From Deltaproteobacteria bacterium (GTDB lineage: Bacteria; Desulfobacterota; Binatia; JACPRU01), in NCBI GenBank assembly GCA_016189835.1, contig JACPRU010000009.1, positions 1 through 59,739 on the forward strand: a stretch of DNA of 59,739 nt, written 5' to 3'. Under the pieces are notes generated by a model. It searched no databases. It was not told where the DNA came from and worked only from the letters and a program-made list of their open reading frames with translations. Each line of letters begins with the position of its first letter. Position 1 is the first letter of the stretch. The position numbers and the translations under genes are program-made. This document shows, one piece after another, positions 8,798 to 17,930 of this stretch.

Positions 8798-9181
8798 TCA
8801 GTCCTCGGCGATCGCCTGCGCCATCGCCGTGTCGGCGGTGTGGGTGAGCGCCAGGGCGATGCGGCGGATGCCGAGCCGGGCGGCGTAGGCGGCGGTCCGG
8901 CCGTGCAGTCGGATGGTCGGCCGGCCGCCGCGCTCGCGCACGACCTCGATGTCGGTCCAGCCGACCTCGCGGCTCCAGCCGCGGCCGAGCGCCTTCATCA
9001 CGGCCTCCTTGGCGGCGAACCGCGCGGCGTAGCTCTCGTACCTGCCGCGCCGCCGCTCGCAGTAGGCCTGCTCGCCGGCCGTGAAGACGCGCTGCTTGAA
9101 GCGCTCGCCGGTGCCCGCGCGCTCGAGGGCGTCGCGGATGCGGTCGACCTCGGCCAGGTCGACGCCGATGCCGACGATCAC
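8798..9181 (-). CDS. acpS: Holo-[acyl-carrier-protein] synthase
   Basis: 127 residues, starting at a GTG that overlaps the stop of the upstream gene (GTGA, 9178-9181). It begins VIVGIGVDLAEVDRI, the metal-binding GxDxxE-type motif of the family, and has ARFAAKEAVMKALGRG (about 55-70), the second signature with the catalytic glutamate and lysine. AcpS transfers 4'-phosphopantetheine from CoA to a serine of apo-ACP. Length is typical of bacterial AcpS trimers. It converges with the selenoperoxiredoxin gene with 36 bases between. Confidence 0.92.
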   Translation of the reverse strand: MIVGIGVDLAEVDRIRDALERAGTGERFKQRVFTAGEQAYCERRRGRYESYAARFAAKEAVMKALGRGWSREVGWTDIEVVRERGGRPTIRLHGRTAAYAARLGIRRIALALTHTADTAMAQAIAED

Positions 9182-9438
9182 GGGGCGGGCTCCGCCCGCT
9201 CTCGCCGCTCGCGCTTCGGCATGACGATCAGCGCGGCCACGCCCCAGATGCCGAACACGAACCCGATCGCCGTCCACAGATTCTTCGGGTAGCCGTTGTT
9301 GTGCGCGAACAACCGGCACATGATCGCATCGCAGAGGTTCACGGTGATCATCGTCGGCACCAGCGTGGCGAGCGTCAGGTCGGACTGCAGCAGCGCGAGC
9401 CCCGAGAGCGCGCCGAGGAAGCTCTTGAGATCGGGCAT
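9178..9438 (-). CDS. Small two-helix membrane protein
   Basis: 86 residues from the ATG at 9436-9438; the frame is open further to 9510, but that would run across the divergent gene's promoter. Two hydrophobic segments are visible: about ALSGLALLQSDLTLATLVPTM, interrupted, and TAIGFVFGIWGVAALIVM (about 57-74). A conserved-looking NLCDAIMCRLFAHNNGYPKN segment sits between them. The C-terminus is charged (KRERRERAEP). Translationally coupled to acpS. I do not recognise a family. Confidence 0.6.
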   Translation of the reverse strand: MPDLKSFLGALSGLALLQSDLTLATLVPTMITVNLCDAIMCRLFAHNNGYPKNLWTAIGFVFGIWGVAALIVMPKRERRERAEPAP

Positions 9439-9487
9439 CGGCGCTCGTATACTCCCGCCCTCGTGGCCGCGAAAGACCCGGGAGCCG

Positions 9488-9856
9488 ATGGCGCGTCGCG
9501 ATGATCGCAACTTTCTTCATCGCCTTCGCGAGCTGGGCGGGGACCAACTGAACCGCGTGCTCGAGGAGCTGACGTCGAGCGCGCGCTTCCGGGAGTTCCT
9601 CGGCGCGGCGCTGCACCAGGCGATGGCGACCAAGGGACGGGTGGATCGCAACCTGCAGACGATCCTCGGCCTTCTCAACCTCCCTTCGAAGGCGGACTAC
9701 AAGAGGCTCTCCACCAAGGTCGAGGCGCTGCAGGGCAGTCTGGTCAACTTGAACATCAAGCTCGACCGCATCCTCGCCCAGCAGGAGAAGGCGGCCGCGC
9801 CGCCGCGCCGCGCGAAGCCGAGGGCGACGGCGGCTCCCGGGGCGCCGCCGTCGTAA
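9488..9856 (+). CDS. Phasin/PHA-synthesis-regulator-like coiled-coil protein
   Basis: 122 residues from ATG 9488-9490, preceded by GGGAGCCG. An N-terminal helical region (LHRLRELGGDQLNRVLEELT, FREFLGAALHQAM) leads into NLPSKADYKRLSTKVEAL and LVNLNIKLDRIL, which is the pattern of polyhydroxyalkanoate granule-associated and PhaR-type proteins: a short helix pair followed by a leucine-heptad oligomerisation segment. The tail is Ala/Pro/Lys-rich. It sits 9 bases ahead of glgC, so a role in storage-polymer metabolism is plausible but inferred. Confidence 0.55.
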   Translation: MARRDDRNFLHRLRELGGDQLNRVLEELTSSARFREFLGAALHQAMATKGRVDRNLQTILGLLNLPSKADYKRLSTKVEALQGSLVNLNIKLDRILAQQEKAAAPPRRAKPRATAAPGAPPS

Positions 9857-9865
9857 GCGAGCGTC

Positions 9866-11119
9866 GTGGAGACACTGGTCGTCATTCTCGGAGGCGGACG
9901 CGGCACGAGACTGGCGCCGCTCACGCGCTATCGCTCCAAGCCGGCCGTCCCGCTCGGCGGCAAGTACCGGCTGATCGACATCACGGTCTCGAACGCGATC
10001 AACTCGGGGCTGCGCCAGATCTTCGTGCTCACGCAGTTCCAGTCGGCCTCGCTGAACCGGCACGTCTCCAACACCTTCCGCTTCGATCCCTTCTCGCGCG
10101 GCTTCGTCGAGATCCTCGCCGCCGAGCAGACCGAGGAGAGCTCCGACTGGTATCAGGGGACGGCCGACGCCGTGCGCAAGCAGATGCCGCGCTTCCTCTC
10201 GCGCGAGTGGGACTACGTCCTGGTGCTGTCGGGCGACCACCTCTACAAGATGGACTACCGGCCGTTCCTCGAGACGCACGTCAACAACCGCGCGGAGATC
10301 ACCGTCGGCGTCGTGCCGGTCACGCGCGAGGCCGCTTCCGCCTTCGGCATCCTGCGCATGGAGCGCGAGTGGATCGTCGAGTTCGTCGAGAAGCCGCACG
10401 AGCCCGCCGTTCTCGACCGTCTCGAGCTCGACGTCCCCACCGCGCGCCGCGCCGGCATCCGCGACATGAACCGCCGGTTCCTCGCCTCGATGGGCATCTA
10501 CGTCTTCGACCGCGACGTCATGGAGGCGGTGCTGCGCGAGTCGCGGGCGGTGGATTTCGGCCGCGAGGTGATCCCGGAGGCGCTCGAGAAGCGGCGCGTG
10601 CGCGGTTACTCCTTCCAGGACTACTGGGAGGACATCGGCACGATCGGCTCCTTTTACCACGCGAACCTGGCGCTCACCCATCCCGAGCCGGCGTTCCACC
10701 TGTTCGATCCGAACTGGCCGATCTACTCCCACACCCGCTACCTGCCGCCCTCGCGCATCGACGACAGCGCGATCCGCGAATCGCTGGTCGCCGAGGGCTG
10801 CCGGATCGAGGGCGCGGAGATCGGCGGCTCGGTCATCGGCGTGCGCTCGCAGATCGGCCGCGGCTCGAAGGTCCGCGATGCGGTGATCCTCGGCGCGGAC
10901 TTCTACGAGGACTGGGCGCCGGGGCGCGGCCCGCTCGGCATCGGTCGCAACTGCGTCATCGAGCGGGCGATCGTCGACAAGAACGCGCGCATCGGCGACG
11001 GCTGCGTGATCCGCAACGCCGAGGGCGTGGTCGAGGCCGAAGGCGCCGGCTACTCGATCCACGAGGGCGTGGTGATCGTTCCGAAGAACAGCGTGCTCGC
11101 GCCGGGCACGACGATCTGA
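9866..11119 (+). CDS. glgC: Glucose-1-phosphate adenylyltransferase
   Basis: 417 residues, GTG start. The N-terminal nucleotidyltransferase domain begins TLVVILGGGRGTRLAPLT, then SKPAVPLGGKYRLIDI, the pattern of ADP-glucose pyrophosphorylase with its activator and ATP sites. Further motifs are WYQGTADAVRKQMPRF, VLSGDHLYKMDYRPF (catalytic Asp region) and EFVEKPHEP. From about 300 the C-terminal left-handed beta-helix is visible (GCRIEGAEIGGSVIGVRSQI, ARIGDGCVI). It makes ADP-glucose from ATP and glucose-1-phosphate for glycogen or trehalose. Length fits the family. No other glycogen genes are near; otsA lies 43 kb away. Confidence 0.93.
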   Translation: METLVVILGGGRGTRLAPLTRYRSKPAVPLGGKYRLIDITVSNAINSGLRQIFVLTQFQSASLNRHVSNTFRFDPFSRGFVEILAAEQTEESSDWYQGTADAVRKQMPRFLSREWDYVLVLSGDHLYKMDYRPFLETHVNNRAEITVGVVPVTREAASAFGILRMEREWIVEFVEKPHEPAVLDRLELDVPTARRAGIRDMNRRFLASMGIYVFDRDVMEAVLRESRAVDFGREVIPEALEKRRVRGYSFQDYWEDIGTIGSFYHANLALTHPEPAFHLFDPNWPIYSHTRYLPPSRIDDSAIRESLVAEGCRIEGAEIGGSVIGVRSQIGRGSKVRDAVILGADFYEDWAPGRGPLGIGRNCVIERAIVDKNARIGDGCVIRNAEGVVEAEGAGYSIHEGVVIVPKNSVLAPGTTI

Positions 11120-11150
11120 TCCGCGCCGCCCGCGGGCCGGTGAAGCGCCA

Positions 11151-11179
11151 TTGACACCCCGGGATCCGCCCCCTATCCT
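11151..11179 (+). promoter_or_regulatory. Sigma-70-type promoter
   Basis: A perfect TTGACA (11151-11156) is followed after exactly 17 bases by TATCCT (11174-11179). The start would be near 11186, with AAAGGAGAG as ribosome site ahead of the ATG at 11214. This is the best consensus promoter I see in the window. Confidence 0.65.
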
Positions 11180-11213
11180 CGCCTCGATTCCCGCAAAGGA
11201 GAGCTCTCCCGCC

Positions 11214-11456
11214 ATGCCCAAGCAAGAGAAGGTTCGAGCCAACATCCGCATCCTTCCGGTCAAGGGCGTCTCGCAGACGATCAACTACCTGCTCGAGGAT
11301 CGAGACGAGCTCGATTGGCTGGTGGCGGTGGGCAAGAACAAGAACGGCGAGATCTTCTTCTACGACACCGGCGGGGACATCCTCGAGGATCTCGGCACCC
11401 TCGAGTACCTGAAGCAGCGCATCATCCGCGCGCACTTCGGCGACGATCCGGACTAG
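11214..11456 (+). CDS. Small conserved protein of unknown function
   Basis: 80 residues, start ATG 11214-11216 with a good AAAGGAGAG site. It has no signal peptide or membrane helix. The sequence reads as a compact alpha/beta domain: ANIRILPVKGVSQTINYLLE, DELDWLVAVGKNKNGEIFFY, then an acidic helix LEDLGTLEYLKQRIIR and a DDPD end. It has its own strong sigma-70 promoter, so it is probably well expressed. I do not recognise the family. Confidence 0.65.
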   Translation: MPKQEKVRANIRILPVKGVSQTINYLLEDRDELDWLVAVGKNKNGEIFFYDTGGDILEDLGTLEYLKQRIIRAHFGDDPD

Positions 11457-11487
11457 ACGCGAACGGTCGAGCGCGCGTCCCGCCGCT

Positions 11488-11868
11488 CTACAGCACGTCC
11501 TCGAAGGCCTGCGGCACGCGGGCGTAGATCTCGTCGCCGCGCACCTCGAGCGGCACGGCGATCAGCCGCTTGCCGAACGGCGGACCGGCCACGCACTCGC
11601 CGGAGGTCGGTTCGAACAGCGCTCCGTGCGTCGCGCACAGCACGTAGCGGCCGTCCTCGTCGAAGAAGCGGTTCTCCACCCAGTCGAGGCTCATGGCGAT
11701 GTGGCGACACTTGTTGACGTAGGCGTAGTGCCCGCCGCCCCAGTGCACCACGAAGCACTCCACCTCCCGGCCCCCGACGCTCAGCACGAACTTCTTCGAT
11801 TTCCCGGCCGGGACCTCGCCGATTCTCGCCACGAAGCGGGGGCGGGAGTCGGTGTCTCGCTCGTCCAC
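11488..11868 (-). CDS. Rieske [2Fe-2S] ferredoxin-type protein
   Basis: 126 residues. Cluster ligands are visible as CRH (about 63-65) and CATHGA (about 86-91), the C-x-H...C-x2-H pattern of Rieske domains. There is no signal or membrane anchor, so this is a soluble ferredoxin or the small electron-transfer partner of an oxygenase. The first 25 residues and KSKKFVLSVGGREVECF are the usual N-terminal strands. It follows the fumarylacetoacetase-family gene by 25 bases on the same strand, which would fit an aromatic or cyclic-acid breakdown route, but no oxygenase subunit is present. Confidence 0.85.
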   Translation of the reverse strand: MDERDTDSRPRFVARIGEVPAGKSKKFVLSVGGREVECFVVHWGGGHYAYVNKCRHIAMSLDWVENRFFDEDGRYVLCATHGALFEPTSGECVAGPPFGKRLIAVPLEVRGDEIYARVPQAFEDVL

Positions 11869-11893
11869 GGCGGGGATGCCCGAGCCCGTCTTC

Positions 11894-12652
11894 CTACGCG
11901 CCGCCCACGCCGCAGCGCAGCGCGCCGATCGACTCGATGCGCACCTCGACCACGTCTCCGGGGTGCAGCGGTCCGACGCCCGCCGGGGTGCCGGTCGACA
12001 CCACGTCGCCCGGCAGCAGCGTCATCACCTGCGAGATGAAGCTCACCAGGAACGCCGGCGAGAAGATCAGCTCGCTGGTGCGCGAGGCTTGCCGGCGCTC
12101 GCCGTTGACGTAGGTCTCGATCTCCAGGTCGGCGGGGTCGGCGGCGGTGTCGATCCACGGCCCGAGCGGCGCGAACGTGTCGAAGCCCTTGGCGCGCGTG
12201 TACTGGCCCTCGCGGCGCTGGATGTCGCGCGCGGTCACGTCGATCATGCACGTGTAGCCGAGGATGAAGTCGAGCGCGTCGCCGGGGGTGATGCGGCGGC
12301 ACATCCGCCCGATGACGATCGCCAGCTCGCCTTCGAACTCGACCTGCTTCGACTGCGGCGGGCCGAGGATCTGCTCGCCGGGTCCGATCACCGCCGTGCC
12401 CGGCTTGATGAACAGCAACGGCTCTTCGGGCGGCGCCTTCTTCATCTCCGCCGCGTGGTCGCGGTAGTTGAGGCCGACGGCGACGATCTTGGTCGGCTCG
12501 CAGGGCGCGAGCAGGTGCGCGGCGGAGAGCGCCACCAGGTGCCCGTTCTCCCGCCAGCCGTGGAACGGGTCGCCGACGCCTTCGCGCAGCCGATCGTCCT
12601 CGAGGACGCCGTAGAACGTGCGCCCGCCTTCGCGGTAGCGGACCCAGCGCAT
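11894..12652 (-). CDS. Fumarylacetoacetate hydrolase (FAH) family protein
   Basis: 252 residues. After an N-terminal domain (RYREGGRTFYGVLE) the catalytic FAH fold has VAVGLNYRDHAAEM, FIKPGTAVIGPG (about 89-100), the metal-binding EFEGELAIVIGR (acidic ligands), and GDVVSTGTPAGVG (about 213-225). Members hydrolyse or decarboxylate acylpyruvates and hydroxy-dienoates, or cleave fumarylacetoacetate. The fit is best to the short acylpyruvase / 2-hydroxyhepta-2,4-diene-1,7-dioate isomerase group. Substrate unknown. Confidence 0.88.
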   Translation of the reverse strand: MRWVRYREGGRTFYGVLEDDRLREGVGDPFHGWRENGHLVALSAAHLLAPCEPTKIVAVGLNYRDHAAEMKKAPPEEPLLFIKPGTAVIGPGEQILGPPQSKQVEFEGELAIVIGRMCRRITPGDALDFILGYTCMIDVTARDIQRREGQYTRAKGFDTFAPLGPWIDTAADPADLEIETYVNGERRQASRTSELIFSPAFLVSFISQVMTLLPGDVVSTGTPAGVGPLHPGDVVEVRIESIGALRCGVGGA

Positions 12653-12721
12653 GGGCGCGATCCTATCCCGGATCGGCGCCGAAGTCAGGACGGAGGGGAC
12701 GTCTCTCGTCTCTTCAGCGGC

Positions 12722-13849
12722 TCATCGCGCCAGCCGGTCGAGGGCCGCCAGCAGCTCGGCGCCGCTCGCGCACTCCAGCACCGCGTCGCAGTGGGGGCGA
12801 TAGCTCTCGATCGCGCTGTCGCCCGTGCCCCAGCGGGCCCGCGGCTCGGGCACCAGCCACCACAGCGCGCGCACGCGGGCGCGCAAGCGGCCGAGCACGT
12901 CGGCGCGCGCGGGGCGGCGGTTGTTGCGAGCATCGCCGAGCACGACGAGCACCGTATTGCGAGTGAGCGCGCTCGCCCAGACCTCCTCCACCTCCACGAG
13001 CACGCGCCCGAGATCGGAGAAGGCGTGCACGTCGATCGGTCCGTGCGGTACGAGCCGACCGTTCTCGACGCTCGCCTCGACCGGAGCGTCGACGTAGAGC
13101 AGGAGGCGCATGCGGCGAAAATATTCGCGGCACGGCGCGAGCAGCGCGGCGAACAGCTCGGCCGCATGGCGCACCGAGCCCGAGGCGTCGCACAGCGCCA
13201 CCAGGTCGGGGCGCGCGGGGCGCCGCCGGCGCAGCGCCAGGTGGAAGGCGGCGCCGCCGTGGGCGATCGAGCGGCGCAGCGTGCGGCGGAAGTCGAGCCG
13301 CCCGCGCCGGCTGCGGCGCAGGCGGCGAGTCAGACGCGCGCGGAAGCGCCGCGCCAGCTCGGCGGCGAGCGCGACCATCTCCTCGGCCTCGGCGGCGTCG
13401 AGATCGCGGAAGACCTTGCGCAGCAGCTCGCGGCGGCGCCGGCGCCGAAGCACCTCGGCGGCACCGCGCGCGCTCTGGACCGAGCGACGCTCGCCGTCGC
13501 GCTCGAACGACGGCGCGCGGCGCCGCTCGCGGTCGGCGAATCGCGAGCCCGCCTCGGCGATCCCTTCCCCCGGACGGCCCCGACCCGACCCCGCCTCGAT
13601 TCCGGCCCGGCGGGCGGCCCGCTTCGGCCGCCGGCGCTCCCCGGGCGCGAAGAAGCGCTCGAAGACCTCGTCGAAGGCGTCGCGATCCGCCTCGTCCTTG
13701 ACCACGGCGGCGGCCAGCGCTTCGCGCAGCGGCTCGCGCTCGACGCCGACGGTCGTCGCCGCGCGCAGCGCGTCGATGGCCTCGGCGAGCGAGATCGGCA
13801 CGCCGGCGGCGCGCACCTCCTGGAGGAAGTCGGTCAGGGCCTCGCGCAT
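12722..13849 (-). CDS. VWA domain protein of the CoxE type
   Basis: 375 residues. The N-terminal half is a very Arg-rich helical region (REALTDFLQEVRAAGVPISL at the start, typical of CoxE-like proteins). The C-terminal half is a von Willebrand A domain with the start of a MIDAS motif as DLVALCDASGSVRHAAELF (DxSxS becomes DASGS, about 234-252) and VVLGDARNNRRP. It lies 16 bases behind a MoxR-type AAA+ ATPase. MoxR/VWA pairs act as chaperones that insert metal cofactors or remodel enzymes; the client here is not evident, and there are no CO-dehydrogenase genes. Confidence 0.82.
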   Translation of the reverse strand: MREALTDFLQEVRAAGVPISLAEAIDALRAATTVGVEREPLREALAAAVVKDEADRDAFDEVFERFFAPGERRRPKRAARRAGIEAGSGRGRPGEGIAEAGSRFADRERRRAPSFERDGERRSVQSARGAAEVLRRRRRRELLRKVFRDLDAAEAEEMVALAAELARRFRARLTRRLRRSRRGRLDFRRTLRRSIAHGGAAFHLALRRRRPARPDLVALCDASGSVRHAAELFAALLAPCREYFRRMRLLLYVDAPVEASVENGRLVPHGPIDVHAFSDLGRVLVEVEEVWASALTRNTVLVVLGDARNNRRPARADVLGRLRARVRALWWLVPEPRARWGTGDSAIESYRPHCDAVLECASGAELLAALDRLAR

Positions 13850-13865
13850 GCGCCCGGTGAGGCGC

Positions 13866-14750
13866 TCAACGCCCGTCGGCGAGCAGCGACGGCACCTTGG
13901 ATTCGGCCTTGCGCACGTCTTCCTCGTGCTTCAGGAGCAGGCTCAGCGTCTGGCGCACCGCCGCCGCGTCGAGACCGTGCACGCCGAGCGCGAGCAGCGC
14001 CCGGCACCAGTCGAGCGTCTCGGCGATCGACGGCGACTTCTTGAGGTCGAGCTTGCGCAGGCGGCCGACGAAGCGCGCGACCTGCTGGCGCAGCCGCTCG
14101 TCCGCCTCGGGGACCTTGAGCGCGAGGATCTCCGCCTCCTTCTCGACGCCGGGGAAGTCCACGTAGAGGTGAAGGCAACGGCGCTTCAGCGCCTCGGACA
14201 GCTCGCGCGCGCAGTTCGAGGTGAGGAGCACCACGGGGCGGTGGCGCGCGGGGATCGTCCCCAGCTCGGGCACCGACACCTGGAAGTCGGAGAGCACCTC
14301 GAGCAGAAACGCCTCGAACTCCTCGTCGGACTTGTCGACCTCGTCGATCAGCAGCACCACCCGCCGCGGCGCGGTGATGGCGTGCAAGAGCGGCCGCTCG
14401 AGCAGGTACTCGCGGGAGAAGATGTCGCGCGACAGCGCTTCCCACGAGGCGCCCGCGCGGTCGGCCTGCAGCCGCAGCAGCTGCTTCTGGTAGTTCCACT
14501 CGTAGAGCGCCCGCGTCTCGTCGAGCCCCTCGTAGCATTGCAGGCGAACGAGCTCGGTATCGAGCATCGCGGCGAGCACCTTGGCGAGCTCGGTCTTGCC
14601 GGCGCCGGCGGGACCCTCGACGAGCAGCGGCTTCTCGAGCACGAGCGCCACGAAGACCGCGGTCTCGACGCGCGGCACGGTCACGTAACGCGCGCGGCGC
14701 AGGCCTTCGCGCACCTCCTCCTGCGTGATCTCCACCGCGGGCATCATCAC
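13866..14750 (-). CDS. MoxR-family AAA+ ATPase
   Basis: 294 residues. Walker A is VEGPAGAGKTELAKVLA (about 37-53), Walker B is VVLLIDEVDKSDEEF (about 130-144), and sensor 1 is VVLLTSNCARELSEALKRRCL, which also holds the arginine-finger region. No N-terminal extension. The frame offers GTG-ATG-ATG at the start; the ribosome site does not decide between them. It works with the VWA protein directly downstream. Confidence 0.88.
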   Translation of the reverse strand: MMMPAVEITQEEVREGLRRARYVTVPRVETAVFVALVLEKPLLVEGPAGAGKTELAKVLAAMLDTELVRLQCYEGLDETRALYEWNYQKQLLRLQADRAGASWEALSRDIFSREYLLERPLLHAITAPRRVVLLIDEVDKSDEEFEAFLLEVLSDFQVSVPELGTIPARHRPVVLLTSNCARELSEALKRRCLHLYVDFPGVEKEAEILALKVPEADERLRQQVARFVGRLRKLDLKKSPSIAETLDWCRALLALGVHGLDAAAVRQTLSLLLKHEEDVRKAESKVPSLLADGR

Positions 14751-14809
14751 GAATTCGCGATGTGCTGTCCAACGGCCCGCCGCCGCCCGCGAGCCCGCCG
14801 ACTCGGCCC

Positions 14810-15172
14810 TCAGGCGAGCCGGATGCGCGGCACCAGCCAGCGATCCAGCCAGCCCGCCTCGCTCTCCTTCCTCTCCTCGACCCGCCGCGCGTACGAATCG
14901 ACCTCGCCGTAGAGCCGCTCGACGTCGACCCCATAGAAGCTCGGCCGATAGTCCTCGAGCGTGGTCAGCGCCCGCACGAGCAGGTTTCGCGGTCCGCGGC
15001 CGCCGCCCCGCTCGAACCGCAGGTGCAGCGCCGCGGCGATCTGGATGAGCGCGCCGAGGAACCGCTTGTCGCGCTCGTCGGCCACGCGCCAGATCCCCTC
15101 CCAGACCTCGTGCGACTCGAAGTAGGCGCGGCGGTTGAACAGCACCACCGCGCGATGGAACTCGTCGTTCAC
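14810..15172 (-). CDS. DUF309 domain protein
   Basis: 120 residues, GTG start overlapping the thyX stop (GTGA, 15169-15172). The DUF309 signature is plain: EFHRAVVLFNRRAYFESHEV then WEGIWRVADERDKRFLGALI and QIAAALHLRFERG. The fold is all-helical and the biochemical role is unknown. The reading frame is open for another 1.2 kb upstream, but that part is only the antiphase of thyX. Confidence 0.82.
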   Translation of the reverse strand: MNDEFHRAVVLFNRRAYFESHEVWEGIWRVADERDKRFLGALIQIAAALHLRFERGGGRGPRNLLVRALTTLEDYRPSFYGVDVERLYGEVDSYARRVEERKESEAGWLDRWLVPRIRLA

Positions 15173-16611
15173 CGCCGCAGCGAGTCCTCCACCCACGGCG
15201 GCGTCGCCTCGATGCGCTCGGCGAGGAAGGGATGGCGCGCGCCGAGCGCCCGCTTCATCTCCCAGGCCACCTGCCGGTACGAGAAGTGCCCCTTCACGCC
15301 GGAGCGCAGTCGCGACACGTATTCGACCTCGGCGTAGTCCATCTTGAAGAGGCAGCGGACGCGATGGCCGAACGGCACGAGGTACGCCGCCGTCGCGGGG
15401 GCGAGGCCGCGGGCGGCCGCCGCGGCGACGTCCATCGCGTTGCGATAGGCCGCCTCGGCGCCCGCCTCGGCGAGCAGCGGCGGCGTGTCGTAGCCGTGCG
15501 CGAACGTGAACGGCTGCCGCACCTGCTGGCAGCGGCGATGGCGGTGCAGGTCGCGCCAGCCGCCGACGTCCATCAGCACGTCGAAGATCAGCCGATAGCC
15601 CGACTGGAACTCGGGCAGCAGCTCCTCGCGCTCCCGCCCGCCGAGCGCCGCCTCGAGGACGCCGCGGCGCTTCGCCTCGCTCCACTCGGAGACCGCGCCG
15701 GCGATCTGCCGGTAGGGATGGTGGCTCACGCGGTAGAGCAGCGTGGCGACGGTCTCGACCTCGAGCGGCTGCTCGGGAACGAGATCGACGAGCGGCGCAG
15801 GCTCGGGCGTGCCGAGCCGCAGCTCCTCGGCGCCGATCTGCTCGAGCACGCGGTAGGCGCGGCGCCAGTACTCGTTCGCGCGGGCGTGGCGGGCGAGCGT
15901 CGCGGCCAGCGGCTCGCGCGGCGCGGGAGCCGCCGAGGCGCCGAGCCGGTTCCACAGGTCGAGCGGCGGAGCCGCGGCCGCCGCCTTCAGGCGCTCGCCG
16001 AGGTCCTGCACCTCGGGGTAGGGCGCGGCGAGCAGGTGGCCGATCTGCTTCTCGAGCGTGCGGATGCTCACCACCTGGCCGACGTTGGTCGGCACGGCGA
16101 GCGGCAGCACGTAGCGCACGACGTCGAAGGCGCGGGCCGCGACGTTGCGCGCGTAGAGGCCTTCCTTCATGTCCGCGGGCCGGGGATGCTTCTCGCGCAG
16201 CCGCCGCTCGACCGGCGGGAACAGCTCGCGGTACGCCGCGAACAGCGCATTGGCCCCGGCGCGGTAGCGCGCCGCCTCCTCGGCCGAGAGCTCCGGCGGC
16301 AGGTGATAGCCGAGCCGGGCGAAGTCTTGATAGCGGCTCGACTTCGCCTGGCCGTCCCACAGCCTCTCGTCCTCGACGTGGATGGCGGCGAGCTCGGAGA
16401 TGTCCTCGAAGCACACCACCGCGTGGCCGAGGTCGGCGATCGAGGCGTGGCCGTAGTCGAAGTAGAACTGCTCCCAGAACTTCTCCGCCGAATGATCGAA
16501 CACCCAGCGCAGGCTCGATTCGATCGAGTCGGGCGAGCGGCTGTAGCGGGCGAGCGCGTAGGCCGCCTTCTCGGGCGGCATGGGGGCGAGGGCGATGACC
16601 CGGGGCGGCAT
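15169..16611 (-). CDS. Double-length ThyX-family protein (FAD-dependent thymidylate synthase-like)
   Basis: 480 residues, about twice the usual ThyX. Both halves look like ThyX domains: the N-terminal one has [14 protein letters not shown] start, [13 protein letters not shown] and FEDIS; the C-terminal one has [25 protein letters not shown] and [12 protein letters not shown]. In classical ThyX the active site is RHR-x7-S. Here the N-half has the serine block (K90-SSRY-94) but DER in place of RHR, and the C-half has RHR (about 357-359) but proline at the serine position (about 367). The two halves are thus complementary. Whether it makes dTMP is uncertain. It sits 8 bases behind the DUF1015 gene and overlaps the DUF309 gene. 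Confidence 0.75.
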   Translation of the reverse strand: MPPRVIALAPMPPEKAAYALARYSRSPDSIESSLRWVFDHSAEKFWEQFYFDYGHASIADLGHAVVCFEDISELAAIHVEDERLWDGQAKSSRYQDFARLGYHLPPELSAEEAARYRAGANALFAAYRELFPPVERRLREKHPRPADMKEGLYARNVAARAFDVVRYVLPLAVPTNVGQVVSIRTLEKQIGHLLAAPYPEVQDLGERLKAAAAAPPLDLWNRLGASAAPAPREPLAATLARHARANEYWRRAYRVLEQIGAEELRLGTPEPAPLVDLVPEQPLEVETVATLLYRVSHHPYRQIAGAVSEWSEAKRRGVLEAALGGREREELLPEFQSGYRLIFDVLMDVGGWRDLHRHRRCQQVRQPFTFAHGYDTPPLLAEAGAEAAYRNAMDVAAAAARGLAPATAAYLVPFGHRVRCLFKMDYAEVEYVSRLRSGVKGHFSYRQVAWEMKRALGARHPFLAERIEATPPWVEDSLRR

Positions 16612-16619
16612 CAGGCGGC

Positions 16620-17915
16620 TCAGTCCTCGAGGCTGTGAAACACCAAGCCCGTCGCGATCTTCGGATAGAAGTACGTCGATTTCTCCGGCATGGTCTCGCC
16701 GGCTTCGGCGACCGCGCGAACCTCGTCGACGCGCGTGGCGTTCAGCAGGAAGGCCGCGGCGAACTCGCCCCGCTCGACCCGCTCCACGGCCTCGTCGTCG
16801 TCCTTGGTGTAGACCAGCCCGCCCGCCTCGGCCTCGCGGTGAGCGTCGAGCCCGAGGATGCTGGCGGCGCCCTCGAGCACCAGGCCGTGCAGCAGGGTCA
16901 CGTCGAGGCGGCGAAGCGCCGTCGAGCCGGCGAGCCGGGCGTCGTTGTCGCCGTCGCGAGCGACCAGCACGAACCACGAGTCCTCGCCACGCAGCGCGAC
17001 GCCGAGCCGCCGCTCGCCGGCCCGCGGCCGCCTGCGCTCGAGGAACGCGCCGCGACCGGCCGAGCGCGCCACCGCCTCGACGCGGAACGATGCCCGCAGA
17101 CGGTCGAGCAGCGACGGCGCCGCGATCGGCAACCGCCGCAGCAGCCGGTGCGTGGGCAGCACGACGAGGCCCGGCTCGTCCATGTTGACGAGAAAGGCGA
17201 GGACGTAGTCGAAGGGCTCCTCGCCCCCGCGCCGCCCGGTCTCCTGCCGCATGTCGTCGCGGTAGCGGAGAGCCGTCTCGTAGCGGTGATGGCCGTCGGC
17301 GATGTAGACCGTGCGCCGCTCGAGGCGTTCCTCGAGGACGCGCTGCAGCGCCGGATCGGCGAGACGCCACAGCCGGTGGCGAACGCTCGCCCCGTCGGTG
17401 AAGTCCGCCCAGGCGGGCCGCGCGACCACCTCGCGTGCGGCCTCGGCGAGCGCGAAGTCCGGCGCGGAGTAGAGGCCGAAGATGGAGCTCAGGTTGGCTC
17501 GGCAGGCGCGCTGCAACGCGAGGCGGTCGGCCTTCGCCGAGGCGAGCGTGCGCTCGTGCGGCAGGACCTTGCCGGAGGAGAACTCCTCGAGTCGAAGGCG
17601 CGTGAAGAATCCGTAGCGCTCGGGCTCCTCTCCGTTCTTCGAGCGATGGCGCTGCGCGTAGACGTAGAACGCGGGCTCGCGGTCGCGGGCGAGCACGCCG
17701 CGGGCGCGCCATTCGGCGAAGCTGCGGCTCGCCGCCCCGTACCGGTCGTCGTCGCGCGCCAGGTCGAGCCGGATCACGTTGTAGGGGCTGGCTTCGTACA
17801 AGCGCTCCTGTTCCTCGCGCCCGATCACGTCGTAGGGCGGAGCGACCAGCGACTCGATGGCTCCCGCCACGGCGGGATCGTAGAGCAGTCCGCGAAACGG
17901 GCGAACGACGGGCAT
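16620..17915 (-). CDS. DUF1015 family protein
   Basis: 431 residues. The N-terminus reads [13 protein letters not shown] then [18 protein letters not shown] and [10 protein letters not shown], the signature of DUF1015 (PF06245). Other conserved blocks are [40 protein letters not shown] (about 209-221) and [19 protein letters not shown]. The family is widespread and often encoded near serine/phosphoserine genes; a kinase-like or ligase role has been suggested by context only. Ends with a [18 protein letters not shown] block typical of the family. Confidence 0.87.
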   Translation of the reverse strand: MPVVRPFRGLLYDPAVAGAIESLVAPPYDVIGREEQERLYEASPYNVIRLDLARDDDRYGAASRSFAEWRARGVLARDREPAFYVYAQRHRSKNGEEPERYGFFTRLRLEEFSSGKVLPHERTLASAKADRLALQRACRANLSSIFGLYSAPDFALAEAAREVVARPAWADFTDGASVRHRLWRLADPALQRVLEERLERRTVYIADGHHRYETALRYRDDMRQETGRRGGEEPFDYVLAFLVNMDEPGLVVLPTHRLLRRLPIAAPSLLDRLRASFRVEAVARSAGRGAFLERRRPRAGERRLGVALRGEDSWFVLVARDGDNDARLAGSTALRRLDVTLLHGLVLEGAASILGLDAHREAEAGGLVYTKDDDEAVERVERGEFAAAFLLNATRVDEVRAVAEAGETMPEKSTYFYPKIATGLVFHSLED

Positions 17916-17930
17916 CGGCTTCCGTCTATC

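Noticed and set aside
8798..11284. An 828-codon minus-strand frame spanning acpS and glgC
   Set aside because: Only the last 127 codons are real (acpS). The rest is antisense to glgC and the phasin-like gene.
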